Source of the DNA: JAEUIE01 sp046350055
GTDB lineage: Bacteria; Planctomycetota; Planctomycetia; Gemmatales; HRBIN36
Direction of reading: 5' to 3'
DNA length: 64,000 nt
NCBI GenBank assembly: GCA_046350055.1
Contig: JAXMBC010000001.1
Coordinates: forward strand, 558,001-622,000
Shown: in pieces, positions 36,426 through 44,837 of the stretch
Layout of the letters: every line of letters begins with the position of its first letter
Position numbering within the stretch: position 1 is the stretch's first letter
Program-made: the position numbers and the translations under genes
The notes under the pieces: generated by a model
What the model was told of the DNA's origin: nothing
The model's database searches: none
The model's input: the letters and a program-made list of their open reading frames with translations, nothing else

Positions 36426-37093
36426 TGGATTGGGGCATGGCTCTTTCGGTAGGGCTGGGCGTTGCGCTCGTCTCGGAGGTCGCCATCCTGGCGGCGATGA
36501 TCCTTCCCAAATTCCCCATCGATCCGGGCAAGACCTGGCGTGGCACCGTCATGGGTGTCAGCTTTGTTTCCGTGATCATCGGCGGTGTAGGCGGCTACAT
36601 CGCTGGCCAGTTCGGCGGACGGGGTGGCGGTGGGGCACTCAACGCTGGTAGCAGCCCTGTCTCCACGGCTGCTACGCAAACTACACCTCAGCCGACGGTT
36701 GCATCCAAAACACTGTCCACCCAGCCGACCAGGCCTGAAAGCTACCTCGCCAACCGGGTGGACCTCTACTTCATCCGCGACCCGAACACCAAGCTCGTAG
36801 CGAACTTGGTCTGTGAGATCGTGGCCTACCGCAAGAAGGGCAGCGACTGGGACCTGGCCGTGAGCAAAGTGGAAGCCAGGAACCTGGATGACTTCCTCAA
36901 GGGAAACGGCGACGTCTTGCAACGTCTGCTGGCTGATATCCCAGCGGAGGATCGTGCTGCCCGTCGCCTGCGGATTTACCTCGATCCCTTCCCGGGCGAA
37001 GGTGTGTATGACAAGCTTCGGCAACTGGCTGAACCACAAGGCTGGCTTGTCGAACGCAAGGATCTCACCTGGAAGCCGGAACTGCCGGGATAA
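36422..37093 (+). CDS. Membrane protein of the TolQ/TolR-like operon, unknown role
   Basis: The 223-residue product has two N-terminal helices (LSVGLGVALVSEVAILAAMI; TVMGVSFVSVIIGGVGGYIAG), a Gly/Ser/Thr linker, and an extracytoplasmic alpha-beta domain (residues about 105-223) with VDLYFIRDPNTKLVANLVCE near its start. No family is recognised. Its place, overlapping the ExbD-like gene and two bases before the next, suggests it is a third subunit of the same machine. Confidence 0.6.
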   Translation: MMDWGMALSVGLGVALVSEVAILAAMILPKFPIDPGKTWRGTVMGVSFVSVIIGGVGGYIAGQFGGRGGGGALNAGSSPVSTAATQTTPQPTVASKTLSTQPTRPESYLANRVDLYFIRDPNTKLVANLVCEIVAYRKKGSDWDLAVSKVEARNLDDFLKGNGDVLQRLLADIPAEDRAARRLRIYLDPFPGEGVYDKLRQLAEPQGWLVERKDLTWKPELPG

Positions 37094-37095
37094 CC

Positions 37096-37377
37096 ATGAC
37101 ACTTGATGACTTCGCCAACATGACGTTGAAGATCGTCCGGGAACAAGGCCTGGAGGACTATCTTCCCACAGGCTGCTTCCTGGAACAGAAGAAGCTCCTG
37201 GTGCTTGAAGCAATCCCTGCCGGCATGGATACCGAATCCGTTGCCCGGAGTTGGGCCCGATCGATTGCTCAGCCGGGGGAATGCTACTTCCTGGCTTACC
37301 GCTACAGCGAGACAGCGTTCAAGGTGGTACAGATCATGGGGGAGCAAGTGACTGAGAGAATCATGACATTGTCATAG
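37096..37377 (+). CDS. Small protein closing the TolQ/TolR-like operon
   Basis: The 93-residue product is soluble and alpha-beta (MTLDDFANMTLKIVREQGLE, then CFLEQKKLLVLEAIPAG and CYFLAYRYSETAFKVVQIMG). It starts 2 bases after the previous stop. No domain is recognised. Co-expression with the proton-channel proteins suggests a cytoplasmic accessory role. Confidence 0.55.
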   Translation: MTLDDFANMTLKIVREQGLEDYLPTGCFLEQKKLLVLEAIPAGMDTESVARSWARSIAQPGECYFLAYRYSETAFKVVQIMGEQVTERIMTLS

Positions 37378-37450
37378 TGTTCGGATGTCGTGAACAAGGC
37401 AGGGTGCCCTGCTCTCTTATAGACTGAGAGTCAGGAGACGAAGAAGACCG

Positions 37451-38551
37451 ATGAGCATGCCCTTATCCGGACACGGAATACCACACACAACCAGAAAGCC
37501 CGGCCAGCTACTGACCCTGGGTGGTAAGCCACTGGCCAGCAGGTATGCGCTGGCGCCACTGGCTGGCTACACCAATGTTGCCTTCCGGATGGCAGTGCGT
37601 TCCTGCGGAGGCGTTGGCTGGGTGACGAGCGATCTCGTCAATGCCCGGGCCTTGCTGCAAGGCACCCATCAGACGATGGAACTGCTGGCCACGGTGAAGG
37701 AAGACCGCCCACTGGCTGTTCAACTTTATGGCCATGAAGCTGGCTATCTACGGGCGGCAGCGCAGTGGCTCGAAGGCTACGGTGTGACTGCTGTCGATAT
37801 CAACATGGGTTGCCCGGTGCACAAGGTCACCCGCGGTGGCGGCGGCTCGGCCATGATGTGCAATCCTGAAGCGACTGTGGCACTGGTCGATCATGTAGTC
37901 AAAGGGGTGCGTATTCCCGTAACAGTGAAAATGCGGCTAGGCTGGAACTCGGAGACACTCAGTGCCCCCTACTTTGCCCAGGCATTTGAAGGCGTGGGGG
38001 TAGCTGCCATCACCATTCATGGCCGGACGCGGGCCCAGGGTTTCCGTGGCAACGTGGATCGCAGCGGCATTCGCCAGGTGGTACAGGCCGTAAAGCACAT
38101 TCCTATATTGGGGAACGGCGATGTCCGCACCATTGCTGATGCTCAGGCGATGTTTGACGAGACAGGCTGTGCAGCGATTGCGATCGGCCGAGGAGCATTG
38201 CTCAACCCCTGGCTTTTTGCCCAACTCCATCATTGGGATATAACTGGGGAGAAGTTGCCCATCGCCAGCAATGGTGAACACATTGCCTTCATGGTCAAGC
38301 ACTTTGAAAGCCTGGTGAAGCTGCGGGGGGAATGGTACGGCTGCCTGTCATTCCGGAAGATGTCAGGCTGGTACGGGAAGGCCATTCCCATGGGAAAACA
38401 GCGGCAGATCCAGCTGGGGATGGTGGCCTCGGTCGCGGAGTTTCATCAGCTGGTGGCTGAGATTCGACAGGAATTAGGCTCTCAATTGAATCAACCATCC
38501 AAGCTGGCTGGAGAAATCAAGGTTCCAAGCGGGCCAAACGAGCGGTGGTAG
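37451..38551 (+). CDS. tRNA-dihydrouridine synthase
   Basis: This 366-residue flavoenzyme reduces uridines in the tRNA D-loop. The FMN barrel starts LAPLAGYTNVAFRMAVRSCG, with QLYGHEAGYL, the catalytic Cys in DINMGCPVHKVTR (about residue 120), and ITIHGRTRAQGF with the FMN phosphate site GNGDV. The C-terminal helical tRNA-binding region (about 280-350) is present. It is of the DusB type. An in-frame Met two codons later is equally possible. Confidence 0.92.
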   Translation: MSMPLSGHGIPHTTRKPGQLLTLGGKPLASRYALAPLAGYTNVAFRMAVRSCGGVGWVTSDLVNARALLQGTHQTMELLATVKEDRPLAVQLYGHEAGYLRAAAQWLEGYGVTAVDINMGCPVHKVTRGGGGSAMMCNPEATVALVDHVVKGVRIPVTVKMRLGWNSETLSAPYFAQAFEGVGVAAITIHGRTRAQGFRGNVDRSGIRQVVQAVKHIPILGNGDVRTIADAQAMFDETGCAAIAIGRGALLNPWLFAQLHHWDITGEKLPIASNGEHIAFMVKHFESLVKLRGEWYGCLSFRKMSGWYGKAIPMGKQRQIQLGMVASVAEFHQLVAEIRQELGSQLNQPSKLAGEIKVPSGPNERW

Positions 38552-38639
38552 GTACATGATTCAAAGAACCTGTTTGAATTTCGCACGTTGCTTGACATGC
38601 CCCGTAGATGATCTATTTTAGCATTATTCCGCAACCAGG

Positions 38640-39698
38640 ATGATTCACTTGCTTAATTGCGCTGCCCCTTTCAGGCTTTTGACGACCATCGTTCTCGTCA
38701 GTTTGATCCTTTTCACTGAACCCACTTGCTGTTACGGGCAGACTGTTGGAATCTATGGCGCGGAGTACAACGCCAATGGAACAACTACACGTATTCTTCG
38801 AGTACTGAACCCAACACTGTCTACAGGATCAGTGTCTGTTGCCATTAATGTGGCTGGGTTTAGTGCTGCCAATGGTTTGATTGTTGGTGCACCAAGTGGT
38901 ACCACTATTAGCGGATCAAGCCTGAACGCTGTGTCGTGGGATCAAGCCACGCGACGAGTCTTTTTCCGTGATGCTCTGGGTGCAGGCCCTCTTTATTCTT
39001 GGCATGAAGGTGACACGTTTATCCGCTATGTTGCTTCAGCAGCTACTCTGATGGCTGGTGGATCAACGAATCTGGCTGATAATGGCACCATTTACAATGG
39101 TGGATTATGGTACATGGAAGATGGCAACGATACACTCTATCGCTATGACCTTTCCACTGGCGGGGTTCGGCGCTTCGCAGACATTTCCGGCACCACCAAT
39201 CGCACGTACAACTTTGGCGACATCGCTGTAAATTCCGCAGGTCAGTTGTTTATCAGCGCTAATCGAACCAACAATCAGAACAATGTTTTGGACAGAATTG
39301 ACATTAGTGCAGTCACAGCAACTACAGGCACACCTTCAGGGTTTACGCAGATTGTTGAATATGGCAATGGTTCCGACGGAACGACAAATCAGATCTTCTT
39401 TGACCAAACAGGGACAAATCTATACATGGTACAATCGCTGAGTGGCATATGGAATGAAAGAACTTGGCACAATATCGATACCACAACTGGGGCAGTTGGA
39501 GCCACCATCTGGACTTCCACACTTAACTTTTCTGATGTGACCAATGCCTTTTTGGTAGTCCCCGAACCAACAACATGGTTTCTGCTGGTGGGAACACCAC
39601 TTCTACTGGGGTCGGTTTGGGTGTTGCGCAAGCGCAAGTCCGAAGTCACTGCCAAGGTTGAAGAACAACTGCAGGTCAACGAAACCTGTTTAGTCTGA
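38640..39698 (+). CDS. Secreted PEP-CTERM protein, beta-propeller-like
   Basis: The 352-residue product has a signal peptide (FRLLTTIVLVSLILFTEPTCCYG), a beta-rich mature region with repeated strands and many Asn/Thr/Gly (as in phage-tail or NHL-like propellers), and a PEP-CTERM sorting tail (VPEPTTWFLLVGTPLLLGSV, then RKRK). That tail directs surface sorting by an exosortase, which is not in the window. The 20 residues after the RKRK block are longer than usual. The function is unknown. Confidence 0.8.
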   Translation: MIHLLNCAAPFRLLTTIVLVSLILFTEPTCCYGQTVGIYGAEYNANGTTTRILRVLNPTLSTGSVSVAINVAGFSAANGLIVGAPSGTTISGSSLNAVSWDQATRRVFFRDALGAGPLYSWHEGDTFIRYVASAATLMAGGSTNLADNGTIYNGGLWYMEDGNDTLYRYDLSTGGVRRFADISGTTNRTYNFGDIAVNSAGQLFISANRTNNQNNVLDRIDISAVTATTGTPSGFTQIVEYGNGSDGTTNQIFFDQTGTNLYMVQSLSGIWNERTWHNIDTTTGAVGATIWTSTLNFSDVTNAFLVVPEPTTWFLLVGTPLLLGSVWVLRKRKSEVTAKVEEQLQVNETCLV

Positions 39699-39923
39699 AC
39701 GCTGTCTAAAGTAAATACAGCTAAGCCTACAGGCAGGATTCAATTGACGGTCGTGAGTGCGTTTGCATAAGATTTTGAATGATCCCAGTAGTGCTACGTC
39801 GGGTACTCGACACGCCGCCACCCTCTGATATGTTTGTACTTAAGCAATAATTCATTTGACATCCGATGGTCATTTGTTAGTTTTAGACTCATACATCGTC
39901 GTCTTTCATCTAGAGTACCCACA

Positions 39924-40799
39924 ATGCGTTACTTGGCTGCATTGCTTTCAGTTATAGCGTTGAGCGTCCCTGCACTGCACGCCCAGCCTATTTCCTTCCT
40001 GATCGACGATTTCGACAACACCGACGGCGTATCCGTTGATCCAGTCTTGAATTCCAATGGAATTTGGACTGGATATGGCCCAGGAATTACCAATGTCTTG
40101 GGTGGACATCGTGTGCTGGGAAATTACCAAACAAACAATAGTGGCTCTGGTACTTTTTCCAATAAAACCAGAATTGAGGGAGGTGTTTTCAGCATCGACA
40201 ATCCATCCAACACCAGATCATCAGGACAAGTGATATGGCAGGGCAATGCAAACTTGCCTGGTACCAATCCTATTATTTCCCACCCTGCTAGCACTGGATT
40301 TGGCTTGGGAGGTATCGATTTCGATACGATTGTTTCGTCACCAAACTTTTATTTTCAGTGGAGTGTTTCGAATTCAGATTTTCGCATCTGGACTTATGTG
40401 ATCCGAGCTTACACGACTGATGAAAACAATTACTTTGAAGGATCCATTACAGTCCCTAATCCGGGCCCAACTAGCTTCACAGGGTTAGTTTCTATCGCAA
40501 GGTCTAATTTCACTAGTGTAGGCAGCCCAGACTGGACGAATATCGACGCCATCAGCTTCTCTGCCAGTTATGATTTCGCATTGGGTGGTCTTGGTGGTGA
40601 CTTGGAACTCGACTTCATGCAGATCTCCGTGCCTGAGATGAGCACCTACCTGATGATCGGCTGCACCTTCTTCCTCTGCGGTGCCGTCTATGTTCTTCGC
40701 ATGAAGAAAGTAGCAAACAAGACAACTGCCGATGAGACGAAACCCGAAGTCGACACTGCCTCCGCTACCCAGGCTGTAGCAGAACCCGTGCTCGCCTAG
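39924..40799 (+). CDS. Secreted protein with variant PEP-CTERM tail
   Basis: From the ATG at 39924 the 291-residue protein has a signal peptide (YLAALLSVIALSVPALHAQ), then a beta-sandwich-like region (IDDFDNTDGVSVDPVLNSNG) common in planctomycete and cyanobacterial PEP-CTERM proteins. Its sorting tail reads VPEMSTYLMIGCTFFLCGAV followed by RMKK, so the second Pro of PEP is Met. A strong terminator follows. It may be a paralogue in the same secretion path as the preceding gene. Whether the variant tail is processed is open. Confidence 0.72.
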   Translation: MRYLAALLSVIALSVPALHAQPISFLIDDFDNTDGVSVDPVLNSNGIWTGYGPGITNVLGGHRVLGNYQTNNSGSGTFSNKTRIEGGVFSIDNPSNTRSSGQVIWQGNANLPGTNPIISHPASTGFGLGGIDFDTIVSSPNFYFQWSVSNSDFRIWTYVIRAYTTDENNYFEGSITVPNPGPTSFTGLVSIARSNFTSVGSPDWTNIDAISFSASYDFALGGLGGDLELDFMQISVPEMSTYLMIGCTFFLCGAVYVLRMKKVANKTTADETKPEVDTASATQAVAEPVLA

Positions 40800-40820
40800 T
40801 TTCAAACCTGAACTCAAAGC

Positions 40821-40844
40821 ACCGGTGAGTCCTCTCACCGGTGT
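40821..40844 (+). terminator. Rho-independent terminator
   Basis: CACCGGTGAG and CTCACCGGTG form a perfect 10-base stem with a TCCT loop, followed by TTTTCG. It ends the PEP-CTERM gene and faces the convergent dehydrogenase gene. Confidence 0.85.
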
Positions 40845-40852
40845 TTTCGTTC

Positions 40853-41845
40853 TTACTTCCACTGAAAGCGCTGTTTGACTTCACGATTGACTACCAGGTG
40901 CTCGGGCCAGTTACCCCGACTCAGTTCGACGATCGACTGGGCAGCCAACTCGGCCATATCAAGGCGGGATTTCAAGTCGGTGCCTCCGGTGTGTGGCGTC
41001 ATCACCACATTGTCGAGGTGGTAGAACGGATGATCGGGTGGCGTGGGTTCCTGAGCAAAGACATCAAGCCCCGCGCCAGCGATCCTGCCTGAACGCAAAG
41101 CATCTGCCAGTGCCACCTCATCCACCAGGCCGCCCCGAGCCGTGTTGAGCAGAAACGCTGTCGGCTTCATAAACGCCAGAGTCCGGGCATTGATGAGGTG
41201 CCTGGTGTCGGCTGTAGCCGGGGCATGCAGGCTCACCACATCTGACTGCTTCAGCAGTTCCTCCAGCGTGGACAGTTGCACGGCATGGCTCTTCAGCCAG
41301 GCTTGATCAGGCATCACTTCATATGCAATGACATGCATACCGAATGCCAGCGCCCGGAGAGCCATGGCTTTGCCGATCCTCCCGAGGCCCACGATGCCCA
41401 GGGTCTGCCCCCGTACCGGGATGGTGACATGACGAATCCACTTGCCTGCCCGCATGTTGCGGTCATCGACGGTGATCTGCTTGGCCAGGGCGAAATAGAG
41501 GGCAAAGGCCTGCTCGGCCACGGTATCGTGATTAGCGCCGGCTGTAATAGTGACAGCGACACCGTGCTTCGTGGCTGCTGCCAGGTCTACCGCATCATAG
41601 CCAACACCTACCCGGGCGATGACTTTGAGTTGGGGATGTGCCGCCAGCACCCGGGCGTTGTACGGCTCCATGCCAGCGATCGAGGCATCCATGCCCGGGA
41701 GGAGTTGCATCAGCTCCTCCTCCACCAGCTGATGATCCCACGGTGCGGGGGGTGTCACGATCTCGAACCCGGCCTGTTTCAGCAAAGTCAGATAGTTGCC
41801 ATCAATGCCGTTGAGGGTAGCAGGAGTGATCAACACACGTGGCAT
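40853..41845 (-). CDS. D-2-hydroxyacid dehydrogenase (phosphoglycerate dehydrogenase-like)
   Basis: The 330-residue product has the NAD-binding motif GLGRIGKAMALRALAF (about residues 155-170), the catalytic Arg in LLNTARGGLVD, an acidic residue in AQEPTPPDHPF and the catalytic His in VVMTPHTGGTD. This is the SerA/GyaR/DdhB-type family, without the C-terminal ACT domain of SerA. The substrate could be 3-phosphoglycerate, glyoxylate or hydroxypyruvate. It sits 9 bases after rsmE on the same strand. Confidence 0.9.
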   Translation of the reverse strand: MPRVLITPATLNGIDGNYLTLLKQAGFEIVTPPAPWDHQLVEEELMQLLPGMDASIAGMEPYNARVLAAHPQLKVIARVGVGYDAVDLAAATKHGVAVTITAGANHDTVAEQAFALYFALAKQITVDDRNMRAGKWIRHVTIPVRGQTLGIVGLGRIGKAMALRALAFGMHVIAYEVMPDQAWLKSHAVQLSTLEELLKQSDVVSLHAPATADTRHLINARTLAFMKPTAFLLNTARGGLVDEVALADALRSGRIAGAGLDVFAQEPTPPDHPFYHLDNVVMTPHTGGTDLKSRLDMAELAAQSIVELSRGNWPEHLVVNREVKQRFQWK

Positions 41846-41854
41846 GGTTCTTCC

Positions 41855-42547
41855 TTATTGCAAAAGTAGAGTCGCAGCAGCGAGGGCCGCCGTCTCAATA
41901 CGCAGGATGGAGGGGCCTAGCGAGATACAGTTCCAGTGATGTTCTTGTGCTAATGCCAGTTCTTCCGGAGTCCAGCCTCCTTCGGGCCCCAGGGCGAGGA
42001 AAGCCTGCCTGGAACGCTGGAGCGGCATTGCCAGTGAATGCCCACTGGCATCCGCCAGGAAACGATGTTCCACGTTCACTTCCTGCACCAGTTTTTCCCA
42101 TTTCTGGAGTGGCTCAATACTCATCAGTACGTTGCGGCCACACTGCTTGCTCGCTTCGATGACGTACCGCAGCAGTTTTTCCATCTTCCCTTCACCGGGA
42201 TGCACCACACTTCGCTGTGTCTCGAGTGGCAGATACGCTGCAACGCCCAGTTCGGTCAGCTTTTCGATGAGAAACTGGGCCCTGTCACCTTTTGGCAATG
42301 GACATGCAACGGTGAGGTGACATTCCCGCTCACGACTGACAGGGCGATCCTCGTCGATATGCACGTCAATCTGCTGCTTGCGCACACTTTCTATCGTGGC
42401 CGTATATTCATGGCCATTCCCGTTGAAGAGTGTGATATGTTGCCCCGGTTTGATGCGAAGCACCTGGGCCAGGTGATGAGCCTCCGGCCCGGTGATGGCA
42501 CAGGGACCAGGAGCCAGTGGTTCTTCGATATAGAATCGGTCAGGCAT
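41855..42547 (-). CDS. rsmE: 16S rRNA m3U1498 methyltransferase
   Basis: This 230-residue SPOUT-fold enzyme methylates U1498 of 16S rRNA with S-adenosylmethionine. The N-terminal PUA-like domain includes GPEAHHLAQVLRIKPGQHI, and the C-terminal knot carries LALGPEGGWTPEELALA and SLGPSILRIETAALAA, the motifs of RsmE. It is co-directional with the dehydrogenase gene and probably co-transcribed. Confidence 0.92.
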   Translation of the reverse strand: MPDRFYIEEPLAPGPCAITGPEAHHLAQVLRIKPGQHITLFNGNGHEYTATIESVRKQQIDVHIDEDRPVSRERECHLTVACPLPKGDRAQFLIEKLTELGVAAYLPLETQRSVVHPGEGKMEKLLRYVIEASKQCGRNVLMSIEPLQKWEKLVQEVNVEHRFLADASGHSLAMPLQRSRQAFLALGPEGGWTPEELALAQEHHWNCISLGPSILRIETAALAAATLLLQ

Positions 42548-42636
42548 GCTGCTATGGTAATTTCATCCGGATGGCTTGTCATCAGGACGATGTCGGAATT
42601 GCCAAGCTCACTGTTGCAGGCGGATGAGGATAGCGA

Positions 42637-43863
42637 ATGCATCGAACAGCTCTGGCGCTTCCTCTGATTGTCCTGGCGGAAACGCTGGGCACTTCGCTGT
42701 GGTTCTGCGGGACAGCAGCCGTTCCGGAGGTAACACGTCTCTGGCAACTCGACGCAGCAGGCCAGGCCAGCTTGCTGACCGTGGTGCAGTGGGGATTTAT
42801 CGCAGGCACACTGTTTCTGTCCCTGACCGGCCTGGCCGATGCCTATCCGGCGAGTCGCGTATTCACGATGGCCTGCATCGTGGGTGCAACGGCCAACCTG
42901 GGGTTTGCCTGGGCTAGTGAAGCCTTGACACAGGCGCTACTCTGGCGGTTTGTCACGGGGCTGTCCCTGGCAGGAATCTATCCGCTGGGAATGAAGCTGG
43001 TGGTGACCTGGATGCCGGGGCGGAGTGGCGTGGCACTGGGCTGGCTGGTGGGATCGGTGTCGCTGGGCACCTCCCTGCCCTTTCTCTTGCGTGCCCTGGG
43101 AGGCAACGCTCACTGGCAAGTACTGACCAGCACTGCCTCGGTGCTCACCCTGGCAGCAGCAGTGATGATTTCGTGGCTGGGTGATGGCCCGGCAGCACGT
43201 CCCAATGGACAGCGCTTTCACTTCACCCTAGCCTGGCAGGCATTGCATGATGTACGGTTCCGTGCCTCAGCGATGGGCTACTTTGGCCACATGTGGGAAC
43301 TCTACGCTTTCTGGTCGATGGTACCCTGGCTGGTGAAACTGCTGAGCAGCGACGTGGGGACACAGGCATGGTGGGCTTTTGCCATCATTGCCATGGGGGC
43401 TTTTGGCAATGTCGTGGGTGGGCAACTGAGTCGTCACTGGGGCAGTGCCCGGGTAGCAGTGACGATGCTGGTTGCATCGGGGCTGTGCTGCTTGCTGTGT
43501 CCGCTGCTGCCAGAGTTGCCCGTGTGGCTGGTCGCGATGATCATGCTATTCTGGGGCTTTACCGCTCCGGCTGATTCGCCGCAGTTCTCTGCCCTTTCTG
43601 CCGGTGCCTGCCCGCCCCAGGCGGTCGGTTCGGCTTTGTCACTGCAGAACGCAGTGGGTTTTACCGTGACAGTGATCAGCATCCACCTGAGCGCTGCCTG
43701 GCAGCCTGCTTTGCAGTTTCACCTGGGTTGGGTGTGGCTGATCGGGCCTGTGCTGGGGGTACTGGCAATGCGGCGATTGCTTACTCTTCCAACTTCACGT
43801 CAGGCAGCGCCGCACACAGCTTCAAATGCTCCGTCACGCTCAGCGACTCCGCCCGGCAATTGA
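42637..43863 (+). CDS. Major facilitator superfamily transporter
   Basis: The 408-residue product has 12 predicted membrane helices in two halves (first helix ALALPLIVLAETLGTSLWFC). Loop 2-3 reads TGLADAYPASRVF, in the place of the usual GxLaDrxGrr motif. The C-terminal half includes YFGHMWELYAFWSMVPWLV and FWGFTAPADSPQFSA. It resembles uncharacterised sugar or nitrite-type permeases; the substrate is unknown. Its last 83 bases overlap the tail of rsmA on the other strand, and the overlapped tail is polar and not membrane-bound, so only the C-terminus is affected. Confidence 0.85.
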   Translation: MHRTALALPLIVLAETLGTSLWFCGTAAVPEVTRLWQLDAAGQASLLTVVQWGFIAGTLFLSLTGLADAYPASRVFTMACIVGATANLGFAWASEALTQALLWRFVTGLSLAGIYPLGMKLVVTWMPGRSGVALGWLVGSVSLGTSLPFLLRALGGNAHWQVLTSTASVLTLAAAVMISWLGDGPAARPNGQRFHFTLAWQALHDVRFRASAMGYFGHMWELYAFWSMVPWLVKLLSSDVGTQAWWAFAIIAMGAFGNVVGGQLSRHWGSARVAVTMLVASGLCCLLCPLLPELPVWLVAMIMLFWGFTAPADSPQFSALSAGACPPQAVGSALSLQNAVGFTVTVISIHLSAAWQPALQFHLGWVWLIGPVLGVLAMRRLLTLPTSRQAAPHTASNAPSRSATPPGN

Positions 43864-44743
43864 CATCGAACCCGGCATCGATGAGGCGTTTGTCCAATGC
43901 AGGTTTATCCAGTTGATCACGATACAGAGGATACAGCGCCCCACGCAGGTTCTTGCGGCGATGCAGGTACAAGCCATGCAGCATGCGATGCAGGCGGCCG
44001 ACGCTGCCAATGGCTTCCACGATGGCAGCACGCTTGGCGGGACGTGGCCACAGACGAATAATGGCTGAGTCTACCTTCGGCGGCGGGAAGAACGCCTTCG
44101 GGCCGATCTTGCGTATCATCTCGATGTCGCACAGGCTCTGCACAAAAATGGAGCTGGCGTTGTAATCTTTCGTGGAAGGTTTCGCCAGCAGTCGTTCTGC
44201 CATCTCGAACTGCACCATGACTACCATCCGTTCAATGGGGATGTCATCCAGGAGCAACAGGTTAGTCACTACGGGCGTAGCAACAACATAGGGCAGGTTG
44301 GCTGTGAGCTTGACCCGTTCGATGCCTGTGCCTTGCTGCTGGGCGCGGATGGCAGCCAGGAATTCGGGGTTGAGCGTGTTCTTGTTCTTAAGAGCATCGC
44401 CATGCAGTAGGGTGACATTGCCCCAGGCTTTGGTGAGATCGTGAGCAAGTTCGAAGAAGCCTCGGTCGATCTCCATACCAACCACATGACCGGCATGCTC
44501 AGCGAGTTTGAGTGTCAGGCTGCCACTGCCACAGCCTACTTCGATGGCGAGATCACTGCTCTTCAACTCCGCGGCGCGGAGGAGGAGTTCCATCAGGTTG
44601 AGATCGATGAGGAAGCACTGCCCCAGCTTGCTCTTGGGTTCCAGGCGGCGACCGGCAAAAGTCTGTTGCAGATACGAAAGTGTCTGCCGCTGGTTGGGCT
44701 GCTTGCTGAGAGGGGGAAGTTCGGGAGTGGGGATGGATTCCAT
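43781..44743 (-). CDS. rsmA: 16S rRNA dimethyladenosine transferase
   Basis: The 320-residue product follows RsmA/KsgA: the SAM-binding motif AIEVGCGSGSLTLKLAEHAG (about residues 75-95), VVGMEIDRGFFELA, and the catalytic NLPYV motif in KLTANLPYVVATPVV. The C-terminal helical domain is present. It dimethylates two adjacent adenosines near the 16S 3' end. The N-terminal 35 residues (TPELPPLSKQPNQRQTLS) extend beyond E. coli KsgA. Its 3' end overlaps the MFS gene tail by 83 bases. Confidence 0.9.
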   Translation of the reverse strand: MESIPTPELPPLSKQPNQRQTLSYLQQTFAGRRLEPKSKLGQCFLIDLNLMELLLRAAELKSSDLAIEVGCGSGSLTLKLAEHAGHVVGMEIDRGFFELAHDLTKAWGNVTLLHGDALKNKNTLNPEFLAAIRAQQQGTGIERVKLTANLPYVVATPVVTNLLLLDDIPIERMVVMVQFEMAERLLAKPSTKDYNASSIFVQSLCDIEMIRKIGPKAFFPPPKVDSAIIRLWPRPAKRAAIVEAIGSVGRLHRMLHGLYLHRRKNLRGALYPLYRDQLDKPALDKRLIDAGFDVNCRAESLSVTEHLKLCAALPDVKLEE

Positions 44744-44785
44744 CTAACTGTTGTAGGGCATCACCGTGGATTAGCCTACTTGCAA

Positions 44786-44825
44786 CACCTCCAACTCTCC
44801 TGCGATCACAGGAGAGTTGGAGGTG
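44786..44825. terminator. Long hairpin after the thioredoxin-like gene
   Basis: A perfect 17-base stem (44786-44802 with 44809-44825) closes a 6-base loop. It begins 12 bases past the stop of the minus-strand gene at 44838. No T run follows, so it may be a processing or transcript-stabilising hairpin as well as a terminator. Confidence 0.6.
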
Positions 44826-44837
44826 CAAGTGTTGACA

